Assembly: GCA_946902985.2 (NCBI GenBank)
Contig: OX336398.1
Coordinates: forward strand, 230,665,556-230,729,555
Direction: 5' to 3'
DNA: 64,000 nt
Origin: Meconema thalassinum
Lineage: Eukaryota; Arthropoda; Insecta; Orthoptera; Tettigoniidae
Positions 31,641-44,481 of this stretch are shown here, piece by piece. The position numbers and the translations under genes are program-made. The notes beneath the pieces were generated by a model. It was not told the DNA's origin. It did not search any database and saw only the letters and a list, made by a program, of their open reading frames with translations. Within the stretch, counting starts at the first letter, position 1, and each line of letters starts with the position of its first letter.

Positions 31641-32516
31641 GCAATTCATTTTAGGGGCTTCGGATATCTTGGTTATTAACCCCCTCTACCTAGGTATGTG
31701 TTCAATTTGTATAACCTGTGTTACTGTGGTGGCTGTAATAGTGTTATAACATAACTTTAAGGACAGAAGATAGGTTATCGGTATTTATTTGCAGCTGTTT
31801 TGGGCAAAATTTGAACTAATACAGCTGGGCACCTATTCATAAAAGGCTGATGAAATTTTCGCCATTTACTTGTAGAGTGTTGATGACTGTGATAGTACAT
31901 TTTAAAAATCCTAATGCAATTAGTTCACCTACAATAGCCTATATATTTCTCTAAAAGCCAAAATGAAATTTTATTTCATGCAAGCTCATCTTTAGGTACA
32001 CTTTTCTCATAAAGTTACAAATCTGCAAGCACTAAACTTGTAGAGAGGATATAACATAAGAAATGTGATCTACTGAATTAAATATTACTTTTAAAATCAC
32101 CTATTATTTAGCAAAATATTGTTTCAAAATAAATAATTTATTTAAAAAAGAATATTATTAATTTATGTTACTGGAATACCGTATTTTAACTTTAATTTAT
32201 AGAAAATGTAATTCACCATTCTGAGGGTGGTCCCAAGAAATAACATAGAAAATCTCAGAATTTTATCTCAAACGGTTCCCCAGTATTTATGTCTCTTCTT
32301 ACAAGCCTCTTCGAATTTTGTGAGTCATGACTTGTCTCAGTGGCAAAGCAGCATTTCCCCCCGTGCTAGCATTGACAGACGCCAGTTCATTATAGGTAAT
32401 ACAGAGTTTACACTACGAGTCACCACAAAAACTACAGGTTATGAGACAAATTCAACACATGTCCAAAGATGTCCCAGTCCCTTAACACGGATTTAAAACA
32501 GCAACAACAGCAACAA
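31641..32516. other. Intron stretch without a recognised gene
   Basis: AT-rich, only short chance open frames. A short (CAG/CAA)n run lies at 32497-32516. Confidence 0.45.
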
Positions 32517-32690
32517 TCATTTGTGGTGTAACAACTTGCCTCTCGCCCTGGAGGATCGAGTTTTATTCCCACCTCAGCCATCTTGAAAGTGGTTTTCCGT
32601 GTGGTTCTACTCCAGGCAAATGCGGGTATAGTTCCTAACATAAGGCCACGGACGTCTCCTTTCCAATCTTTACTTAACTTATATATTCAT
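32517..32690 (+). mobile_element. SINE family S, copy 1
   Basis: Head with GCCTCTCGCCCTGGAGGATC, body with CCACCTCAGCCATC, AAGTGGTTTTCCGTG and ACTCCAGGCAAATGCGGG. The same body is at 47139-47345 and 49127-49385. Confidence 0.6.
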
Positions 32691-32943
32691 ACATAATAAA
32701 ACAACAATAACTAACATTTTTATTTAAGACTGTTTTCCCTCTTAGCGTCCAGTTTAATATGCAAACCTCTGTGTGCGAACAAGTCGACTCCATGATCCCC
32801 TATAAGCAGTTAGCACTGTGACCTCCTCTGCCTCTACACCTCTCACTTTAAAATCGTTCAACACTGAATTTAACTATCGCCTCCTAGGTGTACCTCTGCT
32901 TCTCTTACCCTCTACAGGCGAACTCATTAACCTCTTAGGTAAT

Positions 32944-33436
32944 CTCTCCTCCGGTGGCTTCGGTGCGTAGTTGGCAGCATGCTGAGCTTCTGTGCCCAAA
33001 CCCGGCCGAAGTCGTCGGATTTTTAAGAGCGTTAAAAATCCCTCAGTATGCCTTCCTTCGGAGTAAAGCCGGCCGGCCCATGTCATAGATTTATGGCATG
33101 CAAATGAACCTTCCCCTAACTAAACTTGTGTAAAGCAAAATTTTTAGGTTAGGTTTGATTAATGCTCTTAAGTTCCAACGTTCGTCACTAGGTGCTGGTT
33201 GCGATGGTATATATTGGTAGCCGAGTTCCCAGCTAGGTATCGTAGATGCTTGCATTTGGTAGTGAAAGTAGGAACTAATCGAAAATACCGTCTGCAGTCC
33301 TTATTTGAATTAAAAACAGATAACACACACTAATAAAGTCATCTCAATTAACACCGGTTATCAGAGAGATTCTACACACACCCAAAGTACACGGGGATAC
33401 ATGGCCGCGTTGTCGCAGCCCCTGAACTAAGAAACC
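32944..33436 (+). mobile_element. SINE family N, copy 1 (tRNA-derived)
   Basis: Head CCGGTGGCTTCGGTGCGTAG then TTGGCAGCATGCTGAG, CAAACCCGGCCGAAGTCGTC, the body CTCAGTATGCCTTCC, and the tail ACACACCCAAAGTACACGGG to CGCAGCCCCTGAACTAAG. Part of the B box is deleted compared with 53512-54022. Confidence 0.7.
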
Positions 33437-33594
33437 AACCAACAAATCTCACCCCCCACATACTCTTCACATGACCCCTCCATCTGAGTCGGCTCATACG
33501 AACAGCTTCATATAGCGTGTTCATTTCTAACTTGGCCTTTATCTCTTCATTGCATTCCTGCAATAGCTCCCATCTATATATTTGTCCCAGCAAT

Positions 33595-33672
33595 CAGGTT
33601 ATGAGACAAATTCTACACACACCTAACTACACGGGGCTACATGAACATGATTTCGCAAAGCCCCTAAACAAA
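33595..33672 (+). mobile_element. SINE N-type tail fragment
   Basis: Only the tail: GGTTATGAGACAAATTCTAC to AGCCCCTAAAC, followed by a (CAA)n run to 33697. Confidence 0.55.
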
Positions 33673-34116
33673 TCAACAACAACAACAACAACAACAACAC
33701 CTATGCCACCATTGAAGGCACAAGTTTTACAGCGGCTGTGAATATTTAAACATTGTGTGTTAAAGCTGCTTAGCAGATAACTCACATTCATTAGGAATAT
33801 TCTGTTTTAACACACAATATAATCCGATTACATGTAACCTTATTAATATATTTAGTATTTATATTCTAATTCCGTCAATAATACAAATGGATTGTTCCAA
33901 ATGTGCGAAACTGAGACATTAATAGATTACGCTATCAATTAAGAGTTTTAAATGTGTGATATAAACAAAGGAAATTCGTATTTTTTACAGGAAAAAATGA
34001 TCGTCGGTAGCGATTATTCTTGATAGGCTTGGATCTGGATCAGATAATTATCGGTGAACTCGCCAAGGTTGTGTGGGATTTATGAGGCCTACAATACATT
34101 GACCTGACCCTTTCTC
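33673..34116. other. Intron stretch; hairpin at 33752-33818, no gene
   Basis: A (CAA)n run, then a perfect 13-base inverted repeat (ATTGTGTGTTAAA at 33752-33764 and its complement at 33806-33818). No gene. Confidence 0.5.
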
Positions 34117-34163
34117 TCATACACAACAGGACGAAAGAAACCAAACCCCTTGGCGCTAAAGCC
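34117..34163 (-). mobile_element. SINE family T, left part, target of the BEL insertion
   Basis: GAAACCAAACCCCTTGGCGC then TAAAGCC; continued at 43891 by GGGCCTAGGCCTACCAAGCG. The uninterrupted family is seen at 50983-51293 (CTTGGCAATACAGCCCGTGA then AGGGCC). This shows that 34164-43890 is an insertion. Confidence 0.55.
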
Positions 34164-34427
34164 TGGTGTATTCTTTGGAATACACGGTAAGATAGAGTAA
34201 GCTTTTACTTCTCTTTGCTAGTTCATTCCTTCCTTTTTCTCAAACACCAACAGTGATCTTCTGATTTCTCCTTGTTGGTCATGTCCCTTATGTTACCTGT
34301 GAGTCTGTTCTAGATATATATCTTCCATGACCCACCTAGCGTCATCTAGCAGCGAATCTCTGAAGTTCCTCAATTCTTCCCTGTACAAGAGGACTTCTTT
34401 ATCAATCTGGCCACAAGATCTCGTGGC
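34164..34427 (+). repeat. LTR fragment C, first about 264 bases, forward
   Basis: Starts TGGTGTATTC with the terminal hairpin GTGTATTC/GAATACAC. Differs from the start of B's 5' LTR at about six positions (about 2%) and more strongly from copy A. It breaks off inside GATCTCGT and joins B's LTR stub. Confidence 0.8.
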
Positions 34428-34441
34428 CAAAGAATACACCA

Positions 34442-37400
34442 AGCTGGGAGGGATAAACACCAACAGAGAACAAAAGAAACAATTAAAATTGTATAGGTAA
34501 TGGAGCAATTAAAGACAGTGGTCTTATGATGTGACCGTTAGTGGTCAAGATTCTGGCTACCCTAACTCTCCCATCCCTTCCAGGATAACACTCGGTCACT
34601 CTACCAGAAATCCAGACCAGGGGAGGAGAAACATCCCTAACCAGGAACAAGTCCCCCACTTTGATGTCGGGATTGGAAAGAAACCACTTCTGTCTCCGTT
34701 GCAAGGAAGTTAAGTATTCCAAGTTCCACCTCTTCCAGAAAGAATTGCGGAGGGCTTCAAGTTTACGCCAAACAATAGGTAAATTAGAATCCCTGTAAGA
34801 GCTGGAAAGGGGAGGAGGGGCAGAAAGAGAAGTGCCTATAAGGAAGTGACCAGATGTGAGTGGAAGCAGGACATCAGGGTCATTGGAAAGCGGAGTTAAA
34901 GGGCGAGAATTAACAACACCTTCAATCAGAACGTACAGTGAATTAAATTCTTCATAAGTCAGAATGCGATTACCTAAAACCTTTCTTAAATGACGTTTAG
35001 TGAGCTTTACGCAGGATTCCCACCTACCACCGTGATGAGGAGCGTTGGGAGGTATAAAACGCCATTTGAAACCCTTTGAGTAGGACAAATTAGAAATCTG
35101 TTCCATGGCAGGATAAGATGTGAGAGCTTTCTTCCACAAGGAAGCTGCGCCTTGAAAAGGGGAAGCGTTATCAGAGAACATCTCCGAAGGAACACCACGC
35201 CTAGCAGCGAAGCGAGAGACAGCTGATAAAAAGTAAGAAGTAGAGGCATTCGTTACTAGTTCCAAATGGATCGCGCCAGTAACCATGCAAACAAAGAGAG
35301 AAACATAGAGCTTACCAAACAATTTGCGTTTAGCTTCAGGGGAATTGGGTTGATATTGGAACGGACCCATATAGTCCACACCAGTTAGAGCAAATGGGCG
35401 TATAGGAGAAGAGCGAAAAGAAGGCAGATCGCTCATTAATTGTGTATTGATTTTAGGTTTCGCTTTGAAGCAAGGAATGCACTAGTGAATTACAGAGGAA
35501 ACTTCGTGAATTCCATTTATAATCGAGTACTTTTTCCTTAAGAGGCAAAGCAGAGTGCGTGTACCAACATGCAGATTTCGATAATGAAAGTCACGTATAA
35601 TTAAGGAAGTTACGTGACGTTTAGAAGGCAAAATAACGGGCTGCTTTTTGTCCTCAGAGAGCAAAGATTGCGAGAGTCTACCACCTACCCTGAGTAACCT
35701 ATTGTCATCAAGGAACGGGGCTAAGGCAAGAAGATGACTGGATTTGGGAAGATCCCTTTTAGAAGAAAGTAAAGACAATTCAGAAGAAAAGGCTTCTTGC
35801 TGTGTTAGTTGCAAAATCTTATTGGTAGCGAGATTCAATTCATGATTGGTAAGGTGTGGTTTGGGGAGAAGAGGTTCTTCAACCACAAGATATTTCCATC
35901 TAAGAAGATAGGCGACAATTCGAATTAATTTGTGAAAGGAAGAATAGCGGGACAACAAGGGATGAGAAACGTTGGAAACAAGACACGAAGCAATAGATAT
36001 AGATACTTTAGTGTCAGGCAAGTTGGAGTTTGTAGCTGTAGGTTTAGAAGGCCAACAAGAAGAGTCTTCGATTAACCACGAGGGCCCATGCCAGTACAAC
36101 TGGGAAGCTGCCAATTGAGAGGGTAAACATCCACGAGAAATGATGTCGGCAGGGTTGTCAGCGCTGGGCACATGCGTCAATTGACATCCCGAAGAAAGAG
36201 TTTGAATTTTGGATACCCTGTTTGCAACAAAAGTTTGCCAGTGAGCGGGGTTTTTGGCGATCCAAGAAAGGGTGATCATGGAATCGCTCCAGAGATAGAT
36301 TTGCGAGAATTCGACTTTTAATACTTCCCGTAATTTCTTAACAAGTTCTGAGGCCATGAGTGCAGCACACAATTCAAGCCTAGGCAAAGTGATAGTTTTA
36401 AGAGGAGCCACCTTCGATTTGGCACAAACAAGGCTGGAAACTGAAGATCCATTTAATGAACCGCGATAAACCAAATATGCACAGCAACCGTAAGCTTTTT
36501 CGGAACTGTCCGCGAACACATGAAGGAAAAAAGATGCATTAGGATGAGCATTAATTAAATTCCTGGGAATTTCAATAAGGGAGAGATCAAGCAAATTGCT
36601 GCGAAAAGAGAGCCATCTGATAAGAAAAGAAAGGGGAGCAGTGTCGTCCCATTCACATTTGAGCGACCATAGCTCTTGCATGAAAAGTTTGGCTATGACG
36701 ATAACTGGGGCAAGGAATTGAAGCGGATCAAAAAATTTTGCAATTTCAGAGAGAATTTGTATTTTTGTGTTAGGGAGCTCTTCTGCGAGCGAAACTTTAT
36801 AGATGAGAGTGTCAGTGCTAGTGCACCAATGAACTCCAAGGGTTTTTATGGACTCGGAGTTTCCACAAATTTCGACGGAGGAGGGATCTACGTCTTCAAT
36901 AGGAAACTGGGCGAGAAACTCATGGGAGTTGGAATTCCACTTATGAAGTGGGAAACCTCCATTCTTTAGCAATTCCTGAAGTTCTAGTGACACGAAAGAA
37001 GCTTCCTCCATAGTGGGGAAGGACTGCAGATAATCGTCAACATAGAATGATGTAGTTAGTGCTTCAGAAACTTTAGAATCAAACAAATGACCATCTTGAG
37101 AAGCTAACAAGTGTAGGGATCGGATAGCAAGGAAAGCGGAAGGTTTTAAGCCAGAAGTAACCGTTTTTTAAGCGAAATCACTTAATGGGCTTGCTGATTT
37201 CGTCGCGCCACAAGATTCATTGGAGATCTCGTTGTTCAGGCTGAATTAAAACTTGACGGTACATCTGTTTTATATCCGCTATAACAGCTATGGGAAATAA
37301 TCGAAAGTTTAAGAGTATAGCAGATAGATCTGACAGAATAGCAGGACCAGAGTAAAGAGTATCGTTAAGGCTGTTGCCATTAACGTCAGGTGATGAACCA

Positions 37401-40048
37401 TTGAAAACAACTCGGATTTAATCCTTTACAAGAGGGTTTTTCCACACGGGATGATGATTTAAGAAAACCGTTTCAATTGGGGGGTGCAATTCGTCATCAG
37501 ATTTGTTAACAACTTCCATATGATCTAAGCTTTCATACTCATCCATGAAGTCGGTGTACTGCTGTTTAACGAGAGGTTTTTTTTTGAATTTGCTCTCGAT
37601 AGCAAAGAGAGCTTTTCGAGCTTTGGGTTGAGAGTTAATAAGTTTAGGGGGATTATGTAATCTTGGCATTTGAACAATGAACCGACCATCAGAAGAGCGA
37701 GTGGTGGTGTTCAGGAAAAGTTGCTCACAGAATTCATTTTCTGAAGAGGTCACGTTAGGAGAATCAACGCTTTCGAGCCTCCAGAACTGTTCCAGGTCAG
37801 TATTGGGGAAGTAACATTGCGATGCGGGTTGGGGAAAATAATGGGGAAGTTGACCGGTGACGATCCATCCAAAATTAGTGTCTCTGGCGACCACGTTTGA
37901 GGATAACTTGCGAACCTGTTTACGAAGACAATTCCAGAAAACACTGGCACTAAAGAGTATGTCAATGGGGTTTTGTACGTTGAACAAAGGATCGGCTAGC
38001 CTTAAATGCGAGGGAATGTTTAACCCTGAAATATCCACAGAGTGACTTGGAGTATCTTCTCCTATGCTATTGAGAATGAGACAATTCAGTTTGAGAAAGT
38101 TGTTTCTGTGACAAATGTCTCTTATAGTTAGCTTTGAGAACTATAAAGCTTGCGATTTTGAGTTGTTAATGCCCGATACGTTAATAGAAGTGGGGTTTAC
38201 AGGTAGGCCTAGTTTTCTAATCAAAGAATTAGACAGAAAATCATGAGTTGCCGCTGAATCAAGAAGACCGCGTGCACGGACCCAGTTGCCAAAGTTATCC
38301 TGAACTTCGATTTGGACAGTAGACAATGGTACTTGGGCACTACGTATGGACTTGGAATTTTGAATGTACGATGAAGCATTGGAACTGTTAGCATTGTCAC
38401 TTCTCTGAGAAGTAGATGCTGTCGATGACCTTGCCTGATCATGACGATGTAGTAAAGTTTGATGAGCTTTTTCACAATGGAAGCAAAGTCTTGTGGACTT
38501 GCAATTTGAAGCAGAATGCGTGGGTGCTAGGCAGTTGAAGCAATGTTTATTCTGGGAAACTAATTTTCTTCTGTCGTCGACTGACAGTTCTTTAAAGGAT
38601 TTACATAGATATAAGGCGTGGGAATCTTTACAAAGTATGTACTTTAATGGTTCATTTAAACTCTTGCGGGGTTCGCTTTGAGTGTTTAAAACGAGAGAAC
38701 TAGCAATACGGCGTTCGCTAGACCTAGTTGGGTAACCAGTAGTGTTTGACTTAAGTTTAGATGAGCTGGACCCAGGTTTTTGGGTACTAGACGCTAAGCG
38801 TTCGCTTTTAGGTTTGAGAGACATTAATTCAAATTTAGAACACGGGGATGAGGGTTCACTTTGATTAGCTAAAGCGGTTAAGAGTTGGCATCTAGCATTT
38901 ATGAAAGTGACTAAGAGTAATCGTCTTCTCTAGAAAGTTCAATCTCCCAAGCTTTTAGGGTGGCAACATCGACCTTAGAAACCACTAAATGTATTAAGAA
39001 AGTGTCCCAGTGTTCAGTGGGTTGATCCAATTGGGACAGAGCCTTAACGTGAAATTGTGTAGTATCAATGAGAGTACGCAAACTAGTGACATCATTGTGC
39101 TGTGACGCAGGTAAGTTAAATAGAGCCTTCATATGGCGTTGAATACGTAACCGTAAATTTCCGTATCTTTCTTTCAATAAGTTAAAGGCAATAGGGTAGT
39201 TTTCGGCACTTAAAGTGAGTGCTTCAACTAACTGCAGAGCTTGACCTCGGAGGATAGATCTCAAATAATGGAACTTGTAGATGACTCGAATGTCTTCATT
39301 GTCATGAACAAGAGAGCAAAATAATTCATAGAAAGAATCCCAAGTAGATTCGTCTCCAGCGAAGTGGGATAAATCAATCTTAGGTAGAATTGGTTTGGGC
39401 TTGTGAGTACCATGGCGAGGAAAGGTTTATTGTTCGTGAAGGGAACCAAGAACAGAACCGTCTTTTTTCTGTTCTTCGAGTTGGCTTATTATTTTGAAAG
39501 CAGAACCTATACCTTCGTAATATTTGTTTTCTACTTCGACTCGATCTTCGGTTTGATTGAGCACACTAGTCTCCATTTCAGTTTGGATGTTACAATAATT
39601 TTCATATGAACTTTCAAAATCCTTTACACGATGTTTTAAGAAATCTAATTGAGATTCTGAGGGATCTAGCTCTGTGATGTATTTTCTGAATCGGGTAATT
39701 TGCCCTTTATAGGATGCTCGTTTAGAAGTAAGTTTTTCATCCTTATCCTTTTTGGTAGGAGCCAGGACAAAGTAGGTAAATTAAAGTATAACTTACGAAA
39801 CTGTGGAACCTTGGAAATGCTGTCAGACTGGCAGCAGCAAATAAGTTGAAAGAAAGGGACACATCAAAGGAGACAGGAGCGGCCTCTTTCCACTTCACAA
39901 GCTTTGTACGATGTAGTTATAGCTGAAAAATTCAAAGGAGATATTAATGATTTGCAAAGTATTGTCAAATAACCCTTGAAACAATAAATAGAAAATGCGA
40001 TAAATGGACTCTCAGAATGGACTCTCCCGGGTTTCTGGGACCAAAATT
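34442..40048 (-). pseudogene. BEL/Pao gag-pol, copy B, degenerate
   Basis: Seen on the minus strand: gag pieces (39449-38911, then 38824-38141 with the CCHC knuckle CFNCLAPTHSASNC and a protease motif LLDSAA); protease/RT start (38038-37418); RT from before YVDD through RNase H to the integrase zinc finger (37110-35482); integrase core and tail (35436-34483). Breaks: the gag start ATG is changed; a stop lies in the protease region close to, but not at, the position of the stop in copy A; a stop at 37418; a one-base shift near 37165; a stop at 35482. The catalytic words YVDD, FADSSEKAYG and SDNASPF remain. The primer site (40025-40043) matches tRNA-Phe imperfectly. Clearly non-functional and much older than copy A. 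Confidence 0.85.
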
Positions 40049-42952
40049 TGGGTAGATTATTAGCTTGGGAATAACCTAACCACCAAGGGAAGATGATAAA
40101 GAAAAGAAAGTGAGTTTCGGACTGGAGAAAAAGGATGGAGAAATAGGAGGAGTGTCCTACAAAAGTTACAAGTTTAACTTTAAATATACTCAAAGGCGAC
40201 TGCCACTGCAAATCCGCTCTCCGATACCTAAAGTGAGTAGGGACCTGGGCAAAGCTAACGGGAAACGCAGCTGGAACTTGGGCGGTTTGCAAGAGAGTGG
40301 CTTTAGCGTATTCAATCTCAAGCATACATATGCCTACTATGGGGAAGGGTGATGGTCTGGCAAGACAAAGAGTAACAGATTTATTGTGTATCTGTTCAAA
40401 GGAATTTGTTTTTGAACAAGTAATTTGAAGAATGCCAAAAATTTGAATCGGTTTCGATATTTTTTGTTTTCGAAATCGTAGAGTTCCTAAAGAGCGACCA
40501 AATGCTTCCAAGTAGGATAGGGATAAAACAATTATACCTTTGGGAATAATTTTGGTAAGTGTACCAATAGTTGCATTCAGAAATGGCTAAGCTTTTACCC
40601 AGCAAGGAACCGACTAAAAGTTTAGACAATGAGAAACACTTATATTTTGAAAAACCAACCATACTGTAAGTGTTGGAGAGAATCTCCACAAGCAGGAAGC
40701 TGGCGTAGCGAGCTATGCTTGCCTTACTGGCCAGTTATAATTAGCTATTAAAGTTAAGAGAGACTTTACCAAGTTACCAACTAAGAGTTCTTGCTCAAAT
40801 GCAACAATTGGTGAAAACCCTATCAATAGATTTATTTGCATTAAGTGGGAAGTGTCAAGGAAGACAGGATCTTGCCTAACCGTTATGTTAGAGAAATGAT
40901 AAAGCAAGAAAGAAATTTTGAATTTATTTAAGAATGCAAAAAGAGTGTAATGAATTTAACAAATATATCATTTCAATTTTGTTAACAATTTTGGGTCACA
41001 GACCTCCGAAAACATTTAAAGCTTGCGCCAGGCAATTAACAATTCTTTTGGTTTCAAACCTTTTATATGTTTTAAAATCTTCGCAAGATTTTGAAATGGC
41101 GAAGATAAAATGAAAAATTTAAAGATAATTAAAGCGATTAAAGTTAGACAATAAATCAAGTACAAGGTGTGTACTTTAAGGAATTTCTAAGTAAATATCT
41201 TAGAAAGAGTAACAACTTCGAAAGTAACAACAACAAAAAGCAGGAAGAATAAAATAGAAGATCCCAAAACTTCTTATATTAATGCTGAATTACTTGGTTG
41301 GATTATGCAAATAGGGCAGGTCACTTATTGTGAAACCTGAAGAGAATAATCGAAAGGAAGTTTCTTGAACTCCTATGTTTAAGTAGGGATCACGAGACAA
41401 ATGGGACAAGTTTCCCTTTCGTGAAACCTAGAAATAACTCACTTATGAGTTGAAAGAATTGTATTCCCAAATTAGAAGGGAGAAACAAGATAATTTGAGA
41501 CGTGTACCAGACACGTAGTTATGCAGACATTAATTCGTTTTAAATAAATCAAGAGAGGGAGGGCACTTATTGAGAGTGACACCTCATTGGAAAAGACCTA
41601 AAATAACAATTTTATTATTATGGTTAGTAAGAGGTTTGGGAAAGATCAGATGGGATTGAGGATAAGTGTTCATGGCCGTATTTATAATAATCGGACGAAC
41701 GCGACGCGGATGAAATATTGAACAAACACTGTTTTTCACTATAGTCTTTTGAAATAGATGAAAAGTTCACTGTAGTAGCACAAACGTTTATGGCAAAGAA
41801 AGTTATTGCAATGATGGAAAATAACTAGTTACACTAGATAGGTGAGAGTCTATTGCTTGAGAAAGTTGTAGATTACAGTTAAATGCGCCAGAGAAAATCC
41901 CAACGAAGGAAGAAAAATTAGCTATTGATCAGTAATTCATAAGGAAGATTCCATAGTTAGAAAAGGTATTCCCACATGTGAGTGGAAAATACATGACGGT
42001 ATAACTGGTAGATAGAGTGCAGATTCTGGAAGGTTCCAGAGCAATCCTGACTGAAGAATAGGGCAAAAGTTATTCCAGCGGTGGAACGAGCTAAGTTTTT
42101 TATAGACAGTGGGTAATTCAATGGTATCCCACGTTGTGAGAAGATCTCTCATTTAATAAGCATAAGAAATGCTGCTTCCTATTAAGATTGGCTTAGACAA
42201 ACAAAAGCCCAACATAGAAAATCCCGCGAAGGATGATTATTGCCCCAAATATAGTAATCTCACACTGCCTATAAAATGATCATTAAAAGCATGTAGCTAT
42301 TTAAAATAGATTAAAATTAGTTGAAGAACGTAGAAGTAGTACTTAGCTTTGCTTCATGGCGAAGGTGAAGTTCCCTTTGACGGTTGAGATTAAAATTCCA
42401 ACATGGCGTGGAATTTAAAGATTGCCTCTTAAGTTGAGGAGGCGAGCTCTAGTTGAGCGTCAACTGACTGAGTCGACTGCCGGCGTACAAGTGAGACACG
42501 GTCAGCGAAGCACGGAGGGACCACGGAAGGAGACAAAAGGAATACATATAAGAATAACCAACTTTGAAACGTTAATTTCTCTTGATGAAATGGTCTTCAA
42601 AGAGTTGATAGCAGGCAACTCTAGCGCAGCCTGGAGGGTGAAAAAGTAGACGAAGTTCTCTTGATCACGGAGATGATAGCTGGCGATGGCGACGAGATCT
42701 GGTGGCCAGATTGATAATGAAGTCCTCTTGTACAGGGAAGAATTGAGGAACTTCAGAGATTCGCTGCTAGATGACGCTAGGTGGATCATGGAAGATATAT
42801 ATCTAGAACAGACTCACAGGTAACATAAGAGACATGACCAACAAGGAGAAATCAAAAGATCACTGTTGGTGTTTGAGAAAAAGGAAGGAATGAACTAGCA
42901 AAGAGAAGTAAAAGCTTACTCTACCTTACCGTGTATTCCAAAGAATACACCA
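40049..42952 (-). repeat. 5' LTR of BEL/Pao copy B (2,904 bp)
   Basis: Read on the minus strand it starts TGGTGTATTCTTTGG and ends AATCTACCCA. Similar length to copy A but clearly diverged in sequence, so the very long LTR is a family trait rather than an accident of copy A. Confidence 0.85.
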
Positions 42953-43890
42953 AACCCAATTGTTTATAGAAATCAAAATTATATATTTGTTACAAAACTA
43001 CTACCCAACATTGTTAAATAAATTCAAGATTTCTTTTTGGCTTTATCATTTCTCTAACATAACGGTTAGGCAAGATCCTGTCTTCCTTGACTCTTCCCAC
43101 TTAATGCAAATAAATCTATTGATATGGTTTTCACCACTTGTTGTATTTGAGCAAGAACTCTTAGTTGATAACTTAGTAAAGTCTCTCTTAGCTTTAATAG
43201 CTAATTCTAACTGGCCAGTAAGGCAAGCATAGCTCGCTACGCCAGCTTCCTGCTTGTGGAGATTCTCTCCAATACTTATGGTTGGTTTTTCAAAATATAA
43301 GTGTTTCTCATTGTCTAAACTTTTAGTCGGCGCCTTGCTGGGTAAAAGCTTAGCCATTTCTAAATGCAACTATTGGTATACTTACCAAAATTATTCCCAA
43401 AGGTATAATTGCTTTATCCCTATCCTTCTTGGATGCATTTGGTCGCTCTTTAGGAATTCTACAATTTCGAAAACTAAAATATCAAAGCCGATTTAAATTA
43501 TTGTCATTCTTCAAATTACTTGTTTAGAAACAAACTCCTTTGAACAGATACACAATAAATCAGTTACTCTTTGTCTTGCCAGACCATCACCCTTCCCCAT
43601 AGTAGCCATATGTATGCTTGAGAGGGAATACACTAAAGCAGCTTTCTCGAGAACAGCCCAAGTTGCAGCTGCGTTTCCCGTTAGCTTCGCCCAGATCCCT
43701 ACCCACTTTAGGTATCGGAGAGCGGATTTGCAGTGGCAGCTGCCTTTGAGTATATTTGAAGTTAAACTTATAACTTCTTTTGGACTCTCTTCCTATTTAT
43801 CCATCCTTTTTCTCCAGTCCGAAACCCACTTCCTTTTCTTTATCATCTTCCCTTGGGGGTTAGGTTATTCCCAAGCTAATAATCTACCCA
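42953..43890 (+). repeat. LTR fragment C, last about 940 bases, forward
   Basis: Begins directly at the outer end of B's LTR (AACCCAATTG) and runs to AATCTACCCA, then the flank GAGCA. It corresponds to the last third of the LTR. Confidence 0.8.
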
Positions 43891-43990
43891 GAGCACACGT
43901 AGGGCCTAGGCCTACCAAGCGACCGCTGCACAGCCATTTCACTTGCAGATTATGGGGTAATGCTCGAAGTCTTCTCTCGATAATTTATTT
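43891..43990 (-). mobile_element. SINE family T, right part
   Basis: GGGCCTAGGCCTACCAAGCG then ACCGCTGCACAGCC; the other side of the target at 34117-34163. Confidence 0.5.
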
Positions 43991-44010
43991 ATTTTTTAAA
44001 ATGGAATTTA

Positions 44011-44481
44011 CCCTCCAGGTTTGTGGCTCCCACAGACTCAGCGAGGGATCTCACCTCTGCCGTCCCTACGGGCAGTGTCCTGGATCCGGGAACATCTGAT
44101 CGGATTCGATACAACTGGGGAGGTGTGACCAGCACCGTGCCCAGGCGGCCTCACCAGCAAAGCGAACAGGGGCCTCATGAGGGAAGGGAGGGGAAGATTG
44201 GGATGGATAGGCAAGGAACAGAGAAGGAGGTGGCCTTGGCCTTACAGGAGGAACCATCCCGGCGTTTGCCCGAAGACGAAATGGGAAACCACGGAAAACC
44301 ACTTCGAGGATGACTGAGGTGGGAATCGAACCCCCTCTACTCATTTGGACTACCCGAGGCTGAGTAGACCCCGTTCCAGTCCTCATACCACTTTTCAAAT
44401 TTCGTGGCAGAGCCGGGAATTGAACCCCGGACCTACGGGGCGGCAGCTAACCACGCTGACCGCTACGCTACGGAGGCGACA
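44011..44481 (-). mobile_element. SINE family P, copy 1 (tRNA-derived)
   Basis: Read on the minus strand the head is GCCTCCGTAGCGTAGCGGTC, then AGCGTGGTTAGCTG (A box) and CCGGGGTTCAATTCCCGG (B box and T-stem). The body has AAAACCACTTCGAGG-like words in complement. About 470 bp; a second copy is at 52395-52790. No intact anticodon arm, so not a tRNA gene. Confidence 0.75.

Larger units (their letters stand above)
34164..43890. mobile_element. Composite, rearranged BEL/Pao locus (copies B and C)
   Basis: Seen, left to right: forward LTR start (34164-about 34427); a 15-bp stub of a reverse LTR start (about 34427-34441); reverse internal region with pol then gag (34442-40048); a full reverse 5' LTR (40049-42952, 2,904 bp); forward LTR end (42953-43890). 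Outer ends are TGG and CCA, and the flanks AAGCC and GAGCA are a poor 5-bp pair inside a SINE T copy. Simplest reading (inference): element B inserted in reverse into a forward LTR C, then a deletion removed B's 3' LTR and the middle of C. Confidence 0.75.

Noticed and set aside
35007..35249. Short open frames in other frames of the BEL integrase region, also at 8283-8525
   Set aside because: They are shadows of the true pol frame and have no independent support.
34164..42952. A simple full BEL element ending in inverted 22-bp termini with AAGCC/AACCC as target duplication
   Set aside because: The right neighbour continues as LTR sequence to 43890, and the SINE T target resumes only there. 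Nested insertion plus deletion fits better, though a snap-back product is not excluded.
44340..44481. tRNA genes suggested by A and B boxes here and at 53512, 56242, 57250 and elsewhere
   Set aside because: Anticodon arms are not intact, and each box pair is followed by a repeated SINE body.
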